Part shown: positions 17,029-25,048 of the stretch, piece after piece | Layout: each line of letters starts with the position of its first letter | How positions within the stretch are numbered: position 1 is the first letter of the stretch | Assembly (NCBI RefSeq): GCF_947499585.1 | Contig: NZ_CANMOO010000001.1 | Coordinates: 310,001 to 374,000 of the forward strand | Direction: 5' to 3' | Origin: an uncultured Allomuricauda sp. | GTDB taxonomy: Bacteria; Bacteroidota; Bacteroidia; Flavobacteriales; Flavobacteriaceae | Length of the DNA stretch: 64,000 nucleotides | The notes under the pieces: model-generated | Databases searched by the model: none | Seen by the model: the letters and a program-made list of their open reading frames with translations, nothing else | What the model was told of the DNA's origin: nothing | Program-made: the position numbers and the translations under genes

Positions 17029-17604
17029 ATGAGCAAGAAAAGTAAGGTTGAGGAGATGGAGGGAAAACCAAACGATTCCCAAACCGCTAACAATCCTGAA
17101 CTGAGCGATGAAAATATAGCTATGGAAAATGAAGTTGAAGAGAAAGAAGAGATTTCCATAGAAGATCAGCTACGTGAAGATTTGGCAAAGGAGAAAGATA
17201 AATTCCTCAGACTTTTTGCTGAATTTGAAAATTTTAAAAGAAGGACTTCAAAAGAACGCATGGAGCTTTTTAAAACTGCTGGGCAAGAAGTGATTGTTTC
17301 ATTGCTACCAGTTTTAGATGATTTTGATAGGGCCCTTAAAGAGATTTCAAAATCTGAGGATAAAGAAATGTTCAAAGGGGTGGAGCTCATCAGTAATAAA
17401 TTTAAAGAAACTTTGAAAGGCAAGGGGCTGGAAGAAGTTGAAGTAGGCGAAGGGGATGTTTTTGATGCTGAAGTACATGATGCCATAACTCAAATCCCTG
17501 CTCCAAACAAAAAGATGAAAGGTAAAATAATAGATGTGGTCGAAAAAGGATTCAAACTTGGAGAACGCATCATACGACACCCAAAAGTAGTCGTTGGAAA
17601 TTAA
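17029..17604 (+). CDS. grpE: GrpE nucleotide exchange factor
   Basis: The 191-residue protein has an acidic disordered N-terminus (about 50 residues), a long coiled coil with LFAEFENFKRRTSKERMELFKTAGQEVIVSLLPVLDDFDRAL as core, and a C-terminal beta-domain ending GFKLGERIIRHPKVVVG. These are the GrpE signatures. It releases ADP from DnaK as a dimer in the cytoplasm. dnaJ follows after 6 bp, so the two are co-transcribed. dnaK is not in the window. Confidence 0.97.
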   Translation: MSKKSKVEEMEGKPNDSQTANNPELSDENIAMENEVEEKEEISIEDQLREDLAKEKDKFLRLFAEFENFKRRTSKERMELFKTAGQEVIVSLLPVLDDFDRALKEISKSEDKEMFKGVELISNKFKETLKGKGLEEVEVGEGDVFDAEVHDAITQIPAPNKKMKGKIIDVVEKGFKLGERIIRHPKVVVGN

Positions 17605-17610
17605 GAGTAT

Positions 17611-18729
17611 ATGAAGGATGACTTTTACGAAATATTGGGCGTTTCCAAAGGAGCTACGGCTGCCGAAATAAAAAAAGCTTATAGAAAAAAGGCTATTGAA
17701 TTTCATCCGGATAAAAATCCGGGCGATTCCAAAGCTGAAGAAATGTTCAAAAAAGCGGCCGAAGCTTATGAAGTGCTGAGCGACCCTGATAAACGTGCTA
17801 AATATGACCAATTTGGCCATGCCGCCTTTGAAGGTGGTGCTGGATTTGGTGGTGGAGGTATGAATATGGATGATATCTTCAGTCAGTTTGGAGATATTTT
17901 CGGTAGTGCTTTTGGTGGTGGCGGATTTAGTGGTTTTGGAGGCTTTGGAGGCGGACAACGTAGGGTAAAAGGAAGTAACCTCCGCATTAGGGTTAAGTTG
18001 ACACTAGAGGAAGTTGCCAATGGCGTAGAGAAAAAAGTAAAGGTCAGAAGAAAGGTCCAAGCAGAAGGGGTAACCTACAAAACATGCCCTACTTGTAACG
18101 GCAGTGGTCAAGTTACTAAAATCACCAATACAATTTTAGGTAGAATGCAGACAGCAACTACTTGTAGTACTTGTGGTGGAGCTGGACAAACCATTGATAA
18201 AAGACCTAGCGGAGCAGATGCACAAGGACTTAAGATGGAGGAGGAAACAGTTTCCATAAAAATTCCACCTGGTGTAGAAGAAGGAATGCAGTTGAAGGTT
18301 TCCGGAAAAGGAAATGGAGCTCCAGGAGATGGAATTCCAGGAGACTTATTGGTAGCAATTGAGACGGAAGAGCATGATACCTTAAAAAGAGAAGGTGATA
18401 ATTTGCATTACGACCTATACATCAGCTTTTCTGAAGCTGTGTTGGGCAGTTCTAAAGAGATTGATGCCGTAGGAGGAAAGGTTAGGATAAAATTGGAATC
18501 TGGAATTCAATCTGGAAAGATATTGAGATTGCGTGGTAAGGGTATCTCCAGTATTAATGGGTATGGCAGTGGAGATTTACTGGTACATGTAAACGTTTGG
18601 ACCCCAAAAGAATTGAATAGGGAACAAAAAGAATTCTTTGAACGCATGCAGAATGACGAGAACTTTGTTCCGAAACCGGAAAAGTCAGATAAGTCGTTTT
18701 TTGAAAAAGTTAAAGATATGTTCTCCTAA
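17611..18729 (+). CDS. dnaJ: DnaJ co-chaperone with a reduced zinc region
   Basis: The 372-residue protein has a J domain with HPD at residues 32-34, a Gly/Phe-rich linker (about 72-117), and the two C-terminal beta domains. Type I DnaJ has four CxxCxGxG repeats forming two zinc sites; only two are seen here, CPTCNGSG (159-166) and CSTCGGAG (185-192). One zinc centre therefore appears to be absent. I recall the same reduction in other flavobacterial DnaJ proteins. It stimulates DnaK ATPase and delivers clients. It is in an operon with grpE, under the promoter at 16965. Confidence 0.96.
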   Translation: MKDDFYEILGVSKGATAAEIKKAYRKKAIEFHPDKNPGDSKAEEMFKKAAEAYEVLSDPDKRAKYDQFGHAAFEGGAGFGGGGMNMDDIFSQFGDIFGSAFGGGGFSGFGGFGGGQRRVKGSNLRIRVKLTLEEVANGVEKKVKVRRKVQAEGVTYKTCPTCNGSGQVTKITNTILGRMQTATTCSTCGGAGQTIDKRPSGADAQGLKMEEETVSIKIPPGVEEGMQLKVSGKGNGAPGDGIPGDLLVAIETEEHDTLKREGDNLHYDLYISFSEAVLGSSKEIDAVGGKVRIKLESGIQSGKILRLRGKGISSINGYGSGDLLVHVNVWTPKELNREQKEFFERMQNDENFVPKPEKSDKSFFEKVKDMFS

Positions 18730-18761
18730 CAATTAATGCTTTTCCGTTTAAATAAAAAACG

Positions 18762-18769
18762 TATATTTG
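18762..18769 (+). promoter_or_regulatory. Putative -7 box of a small RNA
   Basis: TATATTTG matches TAnnTTTG, 33 bp after the dnaJ stop. The expected start point, about 6-7 nt downstream, falls exactly at the hairpin beginning at 18775. Confidence 0.45.
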
Positions 18770-18774
18770 GAACT

Positions 18775-18857
18775 GATGTTGGGCAACCAGCATCTAATTT
18801 TCTTTTTCATAGCAATTTTTTTCCCATCCTTGATTTTTAAGGGTGGGTTTTGTTTTT
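18775..18857 (+). ncRNA. Candidate small RNA between dnaJ and the ABC transporter
   Basis: The segment opens with the hairpin GATGTTGG-GCAA-CCAGCATC, an 8-bp stem with one G-U pair and a GNRA tetraloop. An unstructured U-rich stretch follows, then a 9-bp terminator stem (CCCATCCTT at 18823, AAGGGTGGG at 18839) with a T-run. A -7 box lies just upstream. This is the anatomy of a short stand-alone RNA of about 83 nt. It contains no convincing reading frame. It could instead be only a dnaJ 3' end with two hairpins. Confidence 0.45.
18823..18857 (+). terminator. Intrinsic terminator of dnaJ and/or the small RNA
   Basis: CCCATCCTT pairs with AAGGGTGGG (one G-U) around a 7-nt loop and is followed by TTTTGTTTTT. 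Confidence 0.75.
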
Positions 18858-18889
18858 ATGAGCGTAGTAGTCTTCTTTGGTCAAATACA

Positions 18890-18897
18890 TATCTTTG
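18890..18897 (+). promoter_or_regulatory. Putative -7 box for the ABC-2 exporter
   Basis: TATCTTTG matches TAnnTTTG and lies 14 bp before the ATG of the ATP-binding subunit, which would give a very short leader. A -33 element is not clear. Confidence 0.4.
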
Positions 18898-18911
18898 AAA
18901 AAATAGTTTAA

Positions 18912-19850
18912 ATGGATCATATCCTTGTTGCCAAAAATGTCACCAAAACCTATGGTGACTTTACTGCACTGAGCAACATTTCACTAGAAATACCAGAAAA
19001 CTGTATTTACGGTCTTTTAGGTCCAAATGGGGCGGGAAAGACCACTTTTATACGCATTATCAATCAAATAACGTATCAAGATAAAGGAGAGGTGCTATTT
19101 AATGGTAGTCCTCTAGCTCCAGAACACATTGCCCATATTGGCTATTTGCCAGAAGAAAGGGGGCTGTACAAAAGTATGAAAGTAGGGGAGCAGGCATTGT
19201 ACTTAGCTCAACTTAAGGGCCTTTCTAAAAGTGAGGCAAAAAAAAGACTGAAATATTGGTTTGACCGTTTGGACATAGGAGACTGGTGGAACAAAAAAAT
19301 TCAGGAGCTTTCCAAAGGAATGGCTCAAAAAATCCAATTTATAGTCACTGTTTTACATGAACCTAAATTGTTGATTTTTGATGAACCTTTTAGTGGATTT
19401 GACCCTATTAATGCCAACATTATAAAAGATGAAATTCTTCTGCTTAAGGAAAAAGGAACTTCCATTATATTTTCAACGCACCGAATGGAATCCGTGGAAG
19501 AGTTGTGCGAGTATATTGCGCTAATTCATAAATCGGAAAAAATTCTGGACGGTAAACTTTCCGACATAAAAAAGGCATACAAAAACAACATTTTCAACGT
19601 TGGATTAGAAATACAACAGGACGGAGATACATTTGTAAAAACTTTGGAAGATAAATTTCAGATTTTATCTTCAAGCTTTGATAAGGAAGAGAAACAGCTG
19701 GACTTTACCATTCAGTTGCCATCCAATCAAACCGCAGGAGTTCTTGCTGAACTGTCTAACCAAGCAAATATCAATCGCTTTGAAGAAACCATCCCTTCAG
19801 CCAACGACATTTTTATTCAAACAGTAAACAACAAAGAGAATGACCGGTAA
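18912..19850 (+). CDS. ABC transporter ATP-binding protein (NatA/ABC-2 type)
   Basis: The 312-residue protein has Walker A GPNGAGKTT (about residue 36), Q-loop, signature LSKGMAQKIQF, Walker B LLIFDEPFSGFDP and switch His in FSTHRM. The signature LSKGM in place of LSGGQ and the C-terminal approximately 85-residue extension are common in NatA-type exporters. It powers the permease encoded next, whose start codon overlaps it by 11 bp. The substrate is unknown; Na+ or drug export is typical of the family. Confidence 0.93.
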   Translation: MDHILVAKNVTKTYGDFTALSNISLEIPENCIYGLLGPNGAGKTTFIRIINQITYQDKGEVLFNGSPLAPEHIAHIGYLPEERGLYKSMKVGEQALYLAQLKGLSKSEAKKRLKYWFDRLDIGDWWNKKIQELSKGMAQKIQFIVTVLHEPKLLIFDEPFSGFDPINANIIKDEILLLKEKGTSIIFSTHRMESVEELCEYIALIHKSEKILDGKLSDIKKAYKNNIFNVGLEIQQDGDTFVKTLEDKFQILSSSFDKEEKQLDFTIQLPSNQTAGVLAELSNQANINRFEETIPSANDIFIQTVNNKENDR

Positions 19851-21183
19851 GCTGTGGCTAATTATAAGGCGGGAATATTTGGCGAAAGTGAGGAACAAGT
19901 CGTTTATAATCATGACCATTTTGAGCCCTCTTTTAATTGTGGGGATGATTGTATTGATTGCCTATTTGACCAAAATAAATGATAGCGAGAAACGGGTAAT
20001 CTCAGTTCTAAATGAAAGCGGTTTTTTTGATGAACAATTTAAGACGTCAGAAAGCATGTCCTATGTTCACTTTAAAGGCCTTTCTTTACAGGAAGCTAAA
20101 GATTCTACAAGCTCGTTGGGATATTATGGATTGCTTCACTTGCCAAAAGGCGCGGATTTGGAGCAGGTCTCTAAATCAGCATACTTATTTACCAAGGATA
20201 ATCCCAATACCAATGTTACGCAACGGTTAGAAGGTATTTTTCAGAAGAAACTTAGACAAAAGAGGTTGGAGAACCTAGGAGTTTCTCAAGGGCAGTTTTC
20301 GGATATTGAAGCATCCTTTGAAATTAACCTAGCTACGTTTGATGGTGAGAAAAGTGTGAAAGGTATAAACGAGATAAAAGCGTTTATTGGAGGAGGATTT
20401 GGATATGCCATTATGATGTTTATCATTATTTATGGCGGTTTTGTGATGCGAAGTGTCATAGAAGAAAAAACCAGCAGAATTATTGAGGTGATTATTTCCT
20501 CAGTAAAACCTTTTCAATTGATGTTGGGCAAAATAATAGGTACTTCGTTAGCTGGAATTACACAATTTACAATTTGGATTATTTCTGCTTCACTTTTATT
20601 GTTTCTTGTATCGTTGTTTTTAGGAATTGATTTAGCAGCAATTGCCACTGAAAATCCAATGGTGCCTGGCAGTATGAATGGTATGGGGCAGTTCTCTGCG
20701 CCTCCAAGCACCGAAATGATGTTATATGCCAAGGAAATTTTAAACATTCCATGGTTTCTATTGATTAGTTCCTTTTTGGTGTACTTTATTTTAGGATATT
20801 TTATTTACAGCTCAATTTATGCGGCAATCGGTGCCGCAGTTGATAATGAAACGGACACTCAGCAATTTATTTTTCCAATAATATTACCGTTGATGCTAGC
20901 CATTTATGTAGGTTTCTTCTCAGTTTTCAGCAACCCACACGGGCCGATTGCTGTTGGCTTTTCATTGTTTCCGCTAACTTCTCCCATAGTTATGTTGATG
21001 AGGCTTCCAGGAGGAATTGGCGAAGGTGGTGTACCTTTGTGGCAACTACTGCTATCGATTACCCTGCTTATTGGAACATTTTTTGGAATAGTTTGGTTGG
21101 CGGCAAAAATTTATAGAGTGGGAATATTAATGTACGGCAAGAGACCCACATACAAGGAATTGTTCAAATGGCTGAGATACTAA
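19840..21183 (+). CDS. ABC-2 type permease (NatB-like)
   Basis: The 447-residue membrane protein has one N-terminal transmembrane helix (SFIIMTILSPLLIVGMIVLIAYL), a large extracytoplasmic domain (about residues 45-180) and a C-terminal cluster of five or six helices. The block VMRSVIEEKTSRIIEVIISSVKPFQLMLGKIIG is the hallmark of the NatB/ABC2_membrane_3 family. It pairs with the ATPase encoded upstream (11-bp overlap, translational coupling). The MscS gene follows after 6 bp and is likely in the same transcript. Confidence 0.92.
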   Translation: MTGKLWLIIRREYLAKVRNKSFIIMTILSPLLIVGMIVLIAYLTKINDSEKRVISVLNESGFFDEQFKTSESMSYVHFKGLSLQEAKDSTSSLGYYGLLHLPKGADLEQVSKSAYLFTKDNPNTNVTQRLEGIFQKKLRQKRLENLGVSQGQFSDIEASFEINLATFDGEKSVKGINEIKAFIGGGFGYAIMMFIIIYGGFVMRSVIEEKTSRIIEVIISSVKPFQLMLGKIIGTSLAGITQFTIWIISASLLLFLVSLFLGIDLAAIATENPMVPGSMNGMGQFSAPPSTEMMLYAKEILNIPWFLLISSFLVYFILGYFIYSSIYAAIGAAVDNETDTQQFIFPIILPLMLAIYVGFFSVFSNPHGPIAVGFSLFPLTSPIVMLMRLPGGIGEGGVPLWQLLLSITLLIGTFFGIVWLAAKIYRVGILMYGKRPTYKELFKWLRY

Positions 21184-21189
21184 GTTAAG

Positions 21190-22089
21190 ATGCAAGAAGA
21201 GACCAGCGAAATACAGGAAATCATCAAAGAAGATATTTGGGGCTCCATTAAGGAATTTCTAAACCTGGGATTTCATTTGGGTGAAGGAGAGAAATCTATT
21301 CACTTTACCGTGGGGTTGTTATTGCTTTTAACAATTGCCTTTATTGTCACCAAGTTTCTCTTAAAATGGCTTAGGTATCTGTTTACAAGGAAAATGGAGC
21401 AAGAGGATAAGCAAAAGTTCTCAAGCGTTTTTAAGTTCATCAATTACGTTATCTATCTAGTAGTGGTTTTGGTTACCCTAAGTGCTGCCGGTATTGACAT
21501 TACCCTTATGATAACGGCTTCTGCCGCATTATTTGTAGGGTTAGGGTTAGCCCTTCAAGAATTGTTTCAAGATATTCTTGGCGGTATTTTTATTATTGTG
21601 GATAAGTCATTACAGGTAGGTGATATTGTTGAAGTTGATAACAAAGTTGGTAAGGTTTTTGAAATTAAATTAAGAACAACAAGGGCAATAACCAGAGATG
21701 ATAAAGTCATTATTATTCCCAATCATAAGTTCATTAGTGATATTGTATATAACTACACCCAAAATCATAGAACTACACGAGAAAGAGTGAATGTTGGTGT
21801 AGCTTACGGAAGTGATGTTGTTTTGGTTACCCAACTTTTAGAACAAGTGGCAGCAGAACAAAAGCATGTGTTGAAAAACCCAAAGCCATTTGTGCTTTTT
21901 GATGATTTCGGAGATTCCGCCCTATTGTTTTCACTTCATTTTTTTACTAATGATAGTTTTGGTGACCCTAAGATTAAAAGTGAAATTCGATACAATATAA
22001 ATACGAAATTCAAAGAAAATAATGTTAGTATTCCGTTCCCGCAGCGAGATGTACATCTAATCCAGTATCAAAAACCTCAGGAAAAATAA
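21190..22089 (+). CDS. MscS-family mechanosensitive channel
   Basis: The 299-residue protein has three transmembrane helices and the MscS beta/alpha-beta cytoplasmic domain. The pore helix is visible in ITASAALFVGLGLALQELFQDILGGIFIIVDKSLQVGDIV, followed by GKVFEIKLRTTRAITRDDKVIIIPNHKFIS. It probably releases osmolytes on hypo-osmotic shock. It lies in a row with the ABC-2 exporter (6-bp gap). Its stop codon TAA is embedded in ATAA, which matters for the start of the next gene. Confidence 0.93.
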   Translation: MQEETSEIQEIIKEDIWGSIKEFLNLGFHLGEGEKSIHFTVGLLLLLTIAFIVTKFLLKWLRYLFTRKMEQEDKQKFSSVFKFINYVIYLVVVLVTLSAAGIDITLMITASAALFVGLGLALQELFQDILGGIFIIVDKSLQVGDIVEVDNKVGKVFEIKLRTTRAITRDDKVIIIPNHKFISDIVYNYTQNHRTTRERVNVGVAYGSDVVLVTQLLEQVAAEQKHVLKNPKPFVLFDDFGDSALLFSLHFFTNDSFGDPKIKSEIRYNINTKFKENNVSIPFPQRDVHLIQYQKPQEK

Positions 22090-22127
22090 AAACCTCGATA
22101 CATAATAGTGTAGTTTGGATTCTTGGA

Positions 22128-22982
22128 TTGTTCTTTGGAATGCTTACCTACCAAACAGGATACGGTCAAAGTTCGGATATATTTAAATTTGAGTATTTAA
22201 ACATCCCGGAAAATGACTCTGGTATTAAAACGCAGCGTTATAAACTACTGTTCAACCTTCCTATTAAATTGAACGAAAAAAAGGACTACTTAATAACAGG
22301 TTTAGAATATAATAGACTTGATATTGGTTATTCTCGTGATTTTCCATTTGACAAAAGCGAATTAATTCGCTTTCATGTGGCAGACCTTAACCTTGGTTTT
22401 ATAACCAAATGGAATGAAAATTGGAATTTGGTAACCATAATAACGCCAAGGTTTGCTTCCAATTTTACCAATGGAACTATTACCGATGATTTCTTCTTTA
22501 ACGCAACTGCAACTCTCTGGAAAGAAAAACCAAATGCGGACAAACCATTTAGAATAGTACTTGGACTATCTTATAACAGTACTACGGGACTTCCCGTACC
22601 CTTGCCATTGGTGAGTTATTATAGAAGATTTCACCCAAAATGGTCCTATACCTTAGGAATACCAAGGTCTAATTTTAAACACCATATTACAAAAAAGCAT
22701 ACTTTGGAAGCGACAGTGTTGTTAGATGGATATTTTATAAATGTCCAGAATGATATTGTTTTGCCAGATGGGCAATTGGGGTCAAAAATTTCCCTTTCTG
22801 CTTTAATTGGAGCATTGGGGTACCAGTACAATATATCCAAAAGAATGTCTTTGTACGCTTTAGTAGGGCGTTCATTCGAGCAAGAAGGAAAATTAAGGAA
22901 TGATAAAAGGGGCGATGTTTTTTTATTGAATGATGAGTCAAATCTTTATATTAGAACTGGATTCAAGATTGGAATTTTTTAA
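22128..22982 (+). CDS. DUF6268-like outer-membrane beta-barrel protein
   Basis: The mature part has alternating beta-strand patterns, many aromatic residues and a C-terminal strand ending TGFKIGIF, as in small outer-membrane barrels of the DUF6268 kind. The start is uncertain. TTG at 22128 is the first conventional start and gives 284 residues, but it cuts the signal peptide. Reading back in frame, a complete signal peptide (KTSIHNSVVWILGLFFGM...GYGQ) begins at ATA 22086, overlapping the mscS stop as ATAA. No ATG or GTG exists in that stretch. Co-transcription with mscS is likely. Confidence 0.75.
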   Translation: MFFGMLTYQTGYGQSSDIFKFEYLNIPENDSGIKTQRYKLLFNLPIKLNEKKDYLITGLEYNRLDIGYSRDFPFDKSELIRFHVADLNLGFITKWNENWNLVTIITPRFASNFTNGTITDDFFFNATATLWKEKPNADKPFRIVLGLSYNSTTGLPVPLPLVSYYRRFHPKWSYTLGIPRSNFKHHITKKHTLEATVLLDGYFINVQNDIVLPDGQLGSKISLSALIGALGYQYNISKRMSLYALVGRSFEQEGKLRNDKRGDVFLLNDESNLYIRTGFKIGIF

Positions 22983-22992
22983 ATAGCATAAT

Positions 22993-24156
22993 ATGTCAAA
23001 AATATTGGTAATAGAGGATGAATCTGCCATTAGAAGAGTTTTGGTAAAGATTTTAAGTGAAGAAAGTGACACTTATGAGGTTAATGAAGCCGAGGATGGT
23101 CTAAGGGGTATTGAAGCTATTAAAAAGGAAGATTTTGATTTGGTGTTGTGCGATATTAAAATGCCAAAAATGGATGGTGTCGAGGTATTGGAAGCAGCTC
23201 GAAAGATAAAACCAGAAATCCCGTTTATCATGATTTCTGGTCATGGAGATTTAGATACAGCAGTGAATACAATGCGTTTGGGTGCCTTTGATTATATATC
23301 AAAACCACCAGATTTAAATCGTTTGTTGACCACGGTAAGAAATGCACTGGACCGCAAAGAATTGGTGGTAGAGAATAAAATCCTGAAAAAGAAGGTCTCC
23401 AAAAACTACGAAATGGTTGGAGAAAGTGATGAGATCGGGGTTATAAAGGATATGATTGAGAAAGTGGCCCCCACAGATGCCCGGGTTTTAATTACTGGAT
23501 CTAATGGCACAGGAAAAGAATTGGTGGCCCATTGGTTGCATGAAAAGAGTCCCCGTTCTTCAGCACCTTTTATTGAGGTAAATTGTGCTGCTATTCCTTC
23601 AGAATTAATAGAAAGTGAACTGTTTGGACATGTAAAAGGAGCGTTTACCTCCGCTATAAAAGATAGAGCCGGAAAATTTGAAGCTGCAAATAAAGGAACC
23701 ATTTTTTTGGATGAAATTGGGGATATGAGTCTTTCCGCACAAGCTAAAGTGTTAAGGGCATTGCAGGAAAACAAAATTTCCAGGGTGGGCACGGACAAGG
23801 ATATTAAAGTTGATGTGCGAGTTTTGGCCGCTACCAATAAAGATCTTAAAAAGGAAATTGCCGATAATAAATTTAGAGAAGATTTATACCATCGATTGGC
23901 GGTAATTTTAATAAAAGTTCCTTCTTTAAACGATAGAAGAGACGACATTCCTATACTAATTGATCATTTTTCTGGTCAAATAGCTGCTGAACAAGGTACA
24001 GCAGCAAAAAGTTTTTCTAAAAAAGCCATTGAACTATTAAAGGGTTACGATTGGACTGGAAACGTACGTGAACTTCGCAATGTGGTAGAAAGATTGATCA
24101 TTCTTGGAGGCAAGGAGGTCTCAGAAGAAGATGTAAAACTTTTTGCCAGTAAATAA
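22993..24156 (+). CDS. Sigma-54 activator-type response regulator without HTH
   Basis: The 387-residue protein has a receiver domain (Asp54 in LVLCDIKMPKMDG) and an AAA+ sigma-54 activation domain with Walker A GSNGTGKE (169-176), Walker B GTIFLDEIGDM (235-245) and GAFTSA (216-221) where GAFTGA is expected. It ends right after the AAA+ lid (DWTGNVRELRNVVERLIIL...EEDVKLFASK), so the Fis-type DNA-binding helix-turn-helix of NtrC is missing. It may act from solution on sigma-54 holoenzyme. No histidine kinase is nearby. The gene starts 10 bp after the barrel-protein gene. Confidence 0.93.
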   Translation: MSKILVIEDESAIRRVLVKILSEESDTYEVNEAEDGLRGIEAIKKEDFDLVLCDIKMPKMDGVEVLEAARKIKPEIPFIMISGHGDLDTAVNTMRLGAFDYISKPPDLNRLLTTVRNALDRKELVVENKILKKKVSKNYEMVGESDEIGVIKDMIEKVAPTDARVLITGSNGTGKELVAHWLHEKSPRSSAPFIEVNCAAIPSELIESELFGHVKGAFTSAIKDRAGKFEAANKGTIFLDEIGDMSLSAQAKVLRALQENKISRVGTDKDIKVDVRVLAATNKDLKKEIADNKFREDLYHRLAVILIKVPSLNDRRDDIPILIDHFSGQIAAEQGTAAKSFSKKAIELLKGYDWTGNVRELRNVVERLIILGGKEVSEEDVKLFASK

Positions 24157-24870
24157 TTAATCAAAAGGACAATCGCCCAACTTAGAAAGCGCATCGTGTG
24201 ATATGGTCTTAACGCGCTGGTAATACTGTTTTTTTGGCTCAGATAGTTCTGTGTTGAGTAAAGTTAACCTAGCTTCTTCATGTATTTTTGTGATAAACCC
24301 TTGGGCTTCTTTACATTCTACCTCATTTACTACCTTATCAAGAGAAGTCTCAAAACCGAGCAAGCAGTTGTGCACTCGTTTTCTTAAAGCTTCTCCTTGT
24401 GGCATAAGAATGCCGTTCTGCTGGTCAATAGCATCTTTTGTGTTCAAAACCAACATGTCATTACCATATGAACTTGAAAACTCTTCTTCAAATGTTTTAA
24501 GTACTTTAATTCCAATAGTGGTACTCTCCAATGCAATATGCAATGACTTTTTTGAAGTTTCAAAGGTTTCAGCCCTTGTTGCTTCTTTAAGATAAAAAAG
24601 CGCTTTTTCAAGACTTTCTATGGTTCCTTCGCATCCACAATCTATAAAATTGAGCTTGGTTTTCTCAATACCATTTAAGGCTTTATAGACAAAGTACTTC
24701 GACATTTCAAAATCATCCGCAATTATTGCCTTCTCTGTTTGACTTTTAATGTACTCTATATTGGAATTTGCATACTCGCATGCATTGCGTGTGGTGAATG
24801 AAGCCATTAGTAATAGGCCAAGAACGCCTAAAATAAAGACTACAAAGAGAATAATCTTTTTTGTTTTCAT
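24157..24870 (-). CDS. Hypothetical helical protein with N-terminal membrane anchor
   Basis: The 237-residue protein has a transmembrane or signal segment (IILFVVFILGVLGLLLMASF, residues 6-25) and a long, mostly helical extracytoplasmic part containing cysteines (CEYANSN, DCGCEG, HNCLLGF, EVECKEA, LGDCPFD). Their even spread suggests disulfides in the periplasm. I recognise no family. It abuts the sigma-54 regulator gene tail-to-tail with no gap. It is divergent from ppk2 across 178 bp. Confidence 0.75.
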   Translation of the reverse strand: MKTKKIILFVVFILGVLGLLLMASFTTRNACEYANSNIEYIKSQTEKAIIADDFEMSKYFVYKALNGIEKTKLNFIDCGCEGTIESLEKALFYLKEATRAETFETSKKSLHIALESTTIGIKVLKTFEEEFSSSYGNDMLVLNTKDAIDQQNGILMPQGEALRKRVHNCLLGFETSLDKVVNEVECKEAQGFITKIHEEARLTLLNTELSEPKKQYYQRVKTISHDALSKLGDCPFD

Positions 24871-24976
24871 AACGCTAGATTTGGGACTGTGCGTCTTATG
24901 TTTCCTACTAAATTACGGGAAGAATCGCTTTGAGGTAAAAAAAATCGATAAAAGACCAGCTAAAACTACAAAATGT

Positions 24977-25002
24977 AAAAACTATCGTTGAATGGTAGTT
25001 TT
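24977..25002. other. Hairpin upstream of ppk2
   Basis: AAAACTATC and GGTAGTTTT can form a 9-bp stem with one G-U pair, 47 bp before the PPK2 start codon. No T-run of note follows, so it may be a leader structure or operator. Confidence 0.3.
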
Positions 25003-25048
25003 GAGGAGATGATTGAAGGAATGAACAAAAAGACCTATATTCATTCTT

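Noticed and set aside
17347..17958. Minus-strand frame of 203 codons across grpE-dnaJ
   Set aside because: It spans two well-supported genes on the plus strand and has low-complexity Ser/Thr/Lys then Phe/Ile runs typical of shadows.
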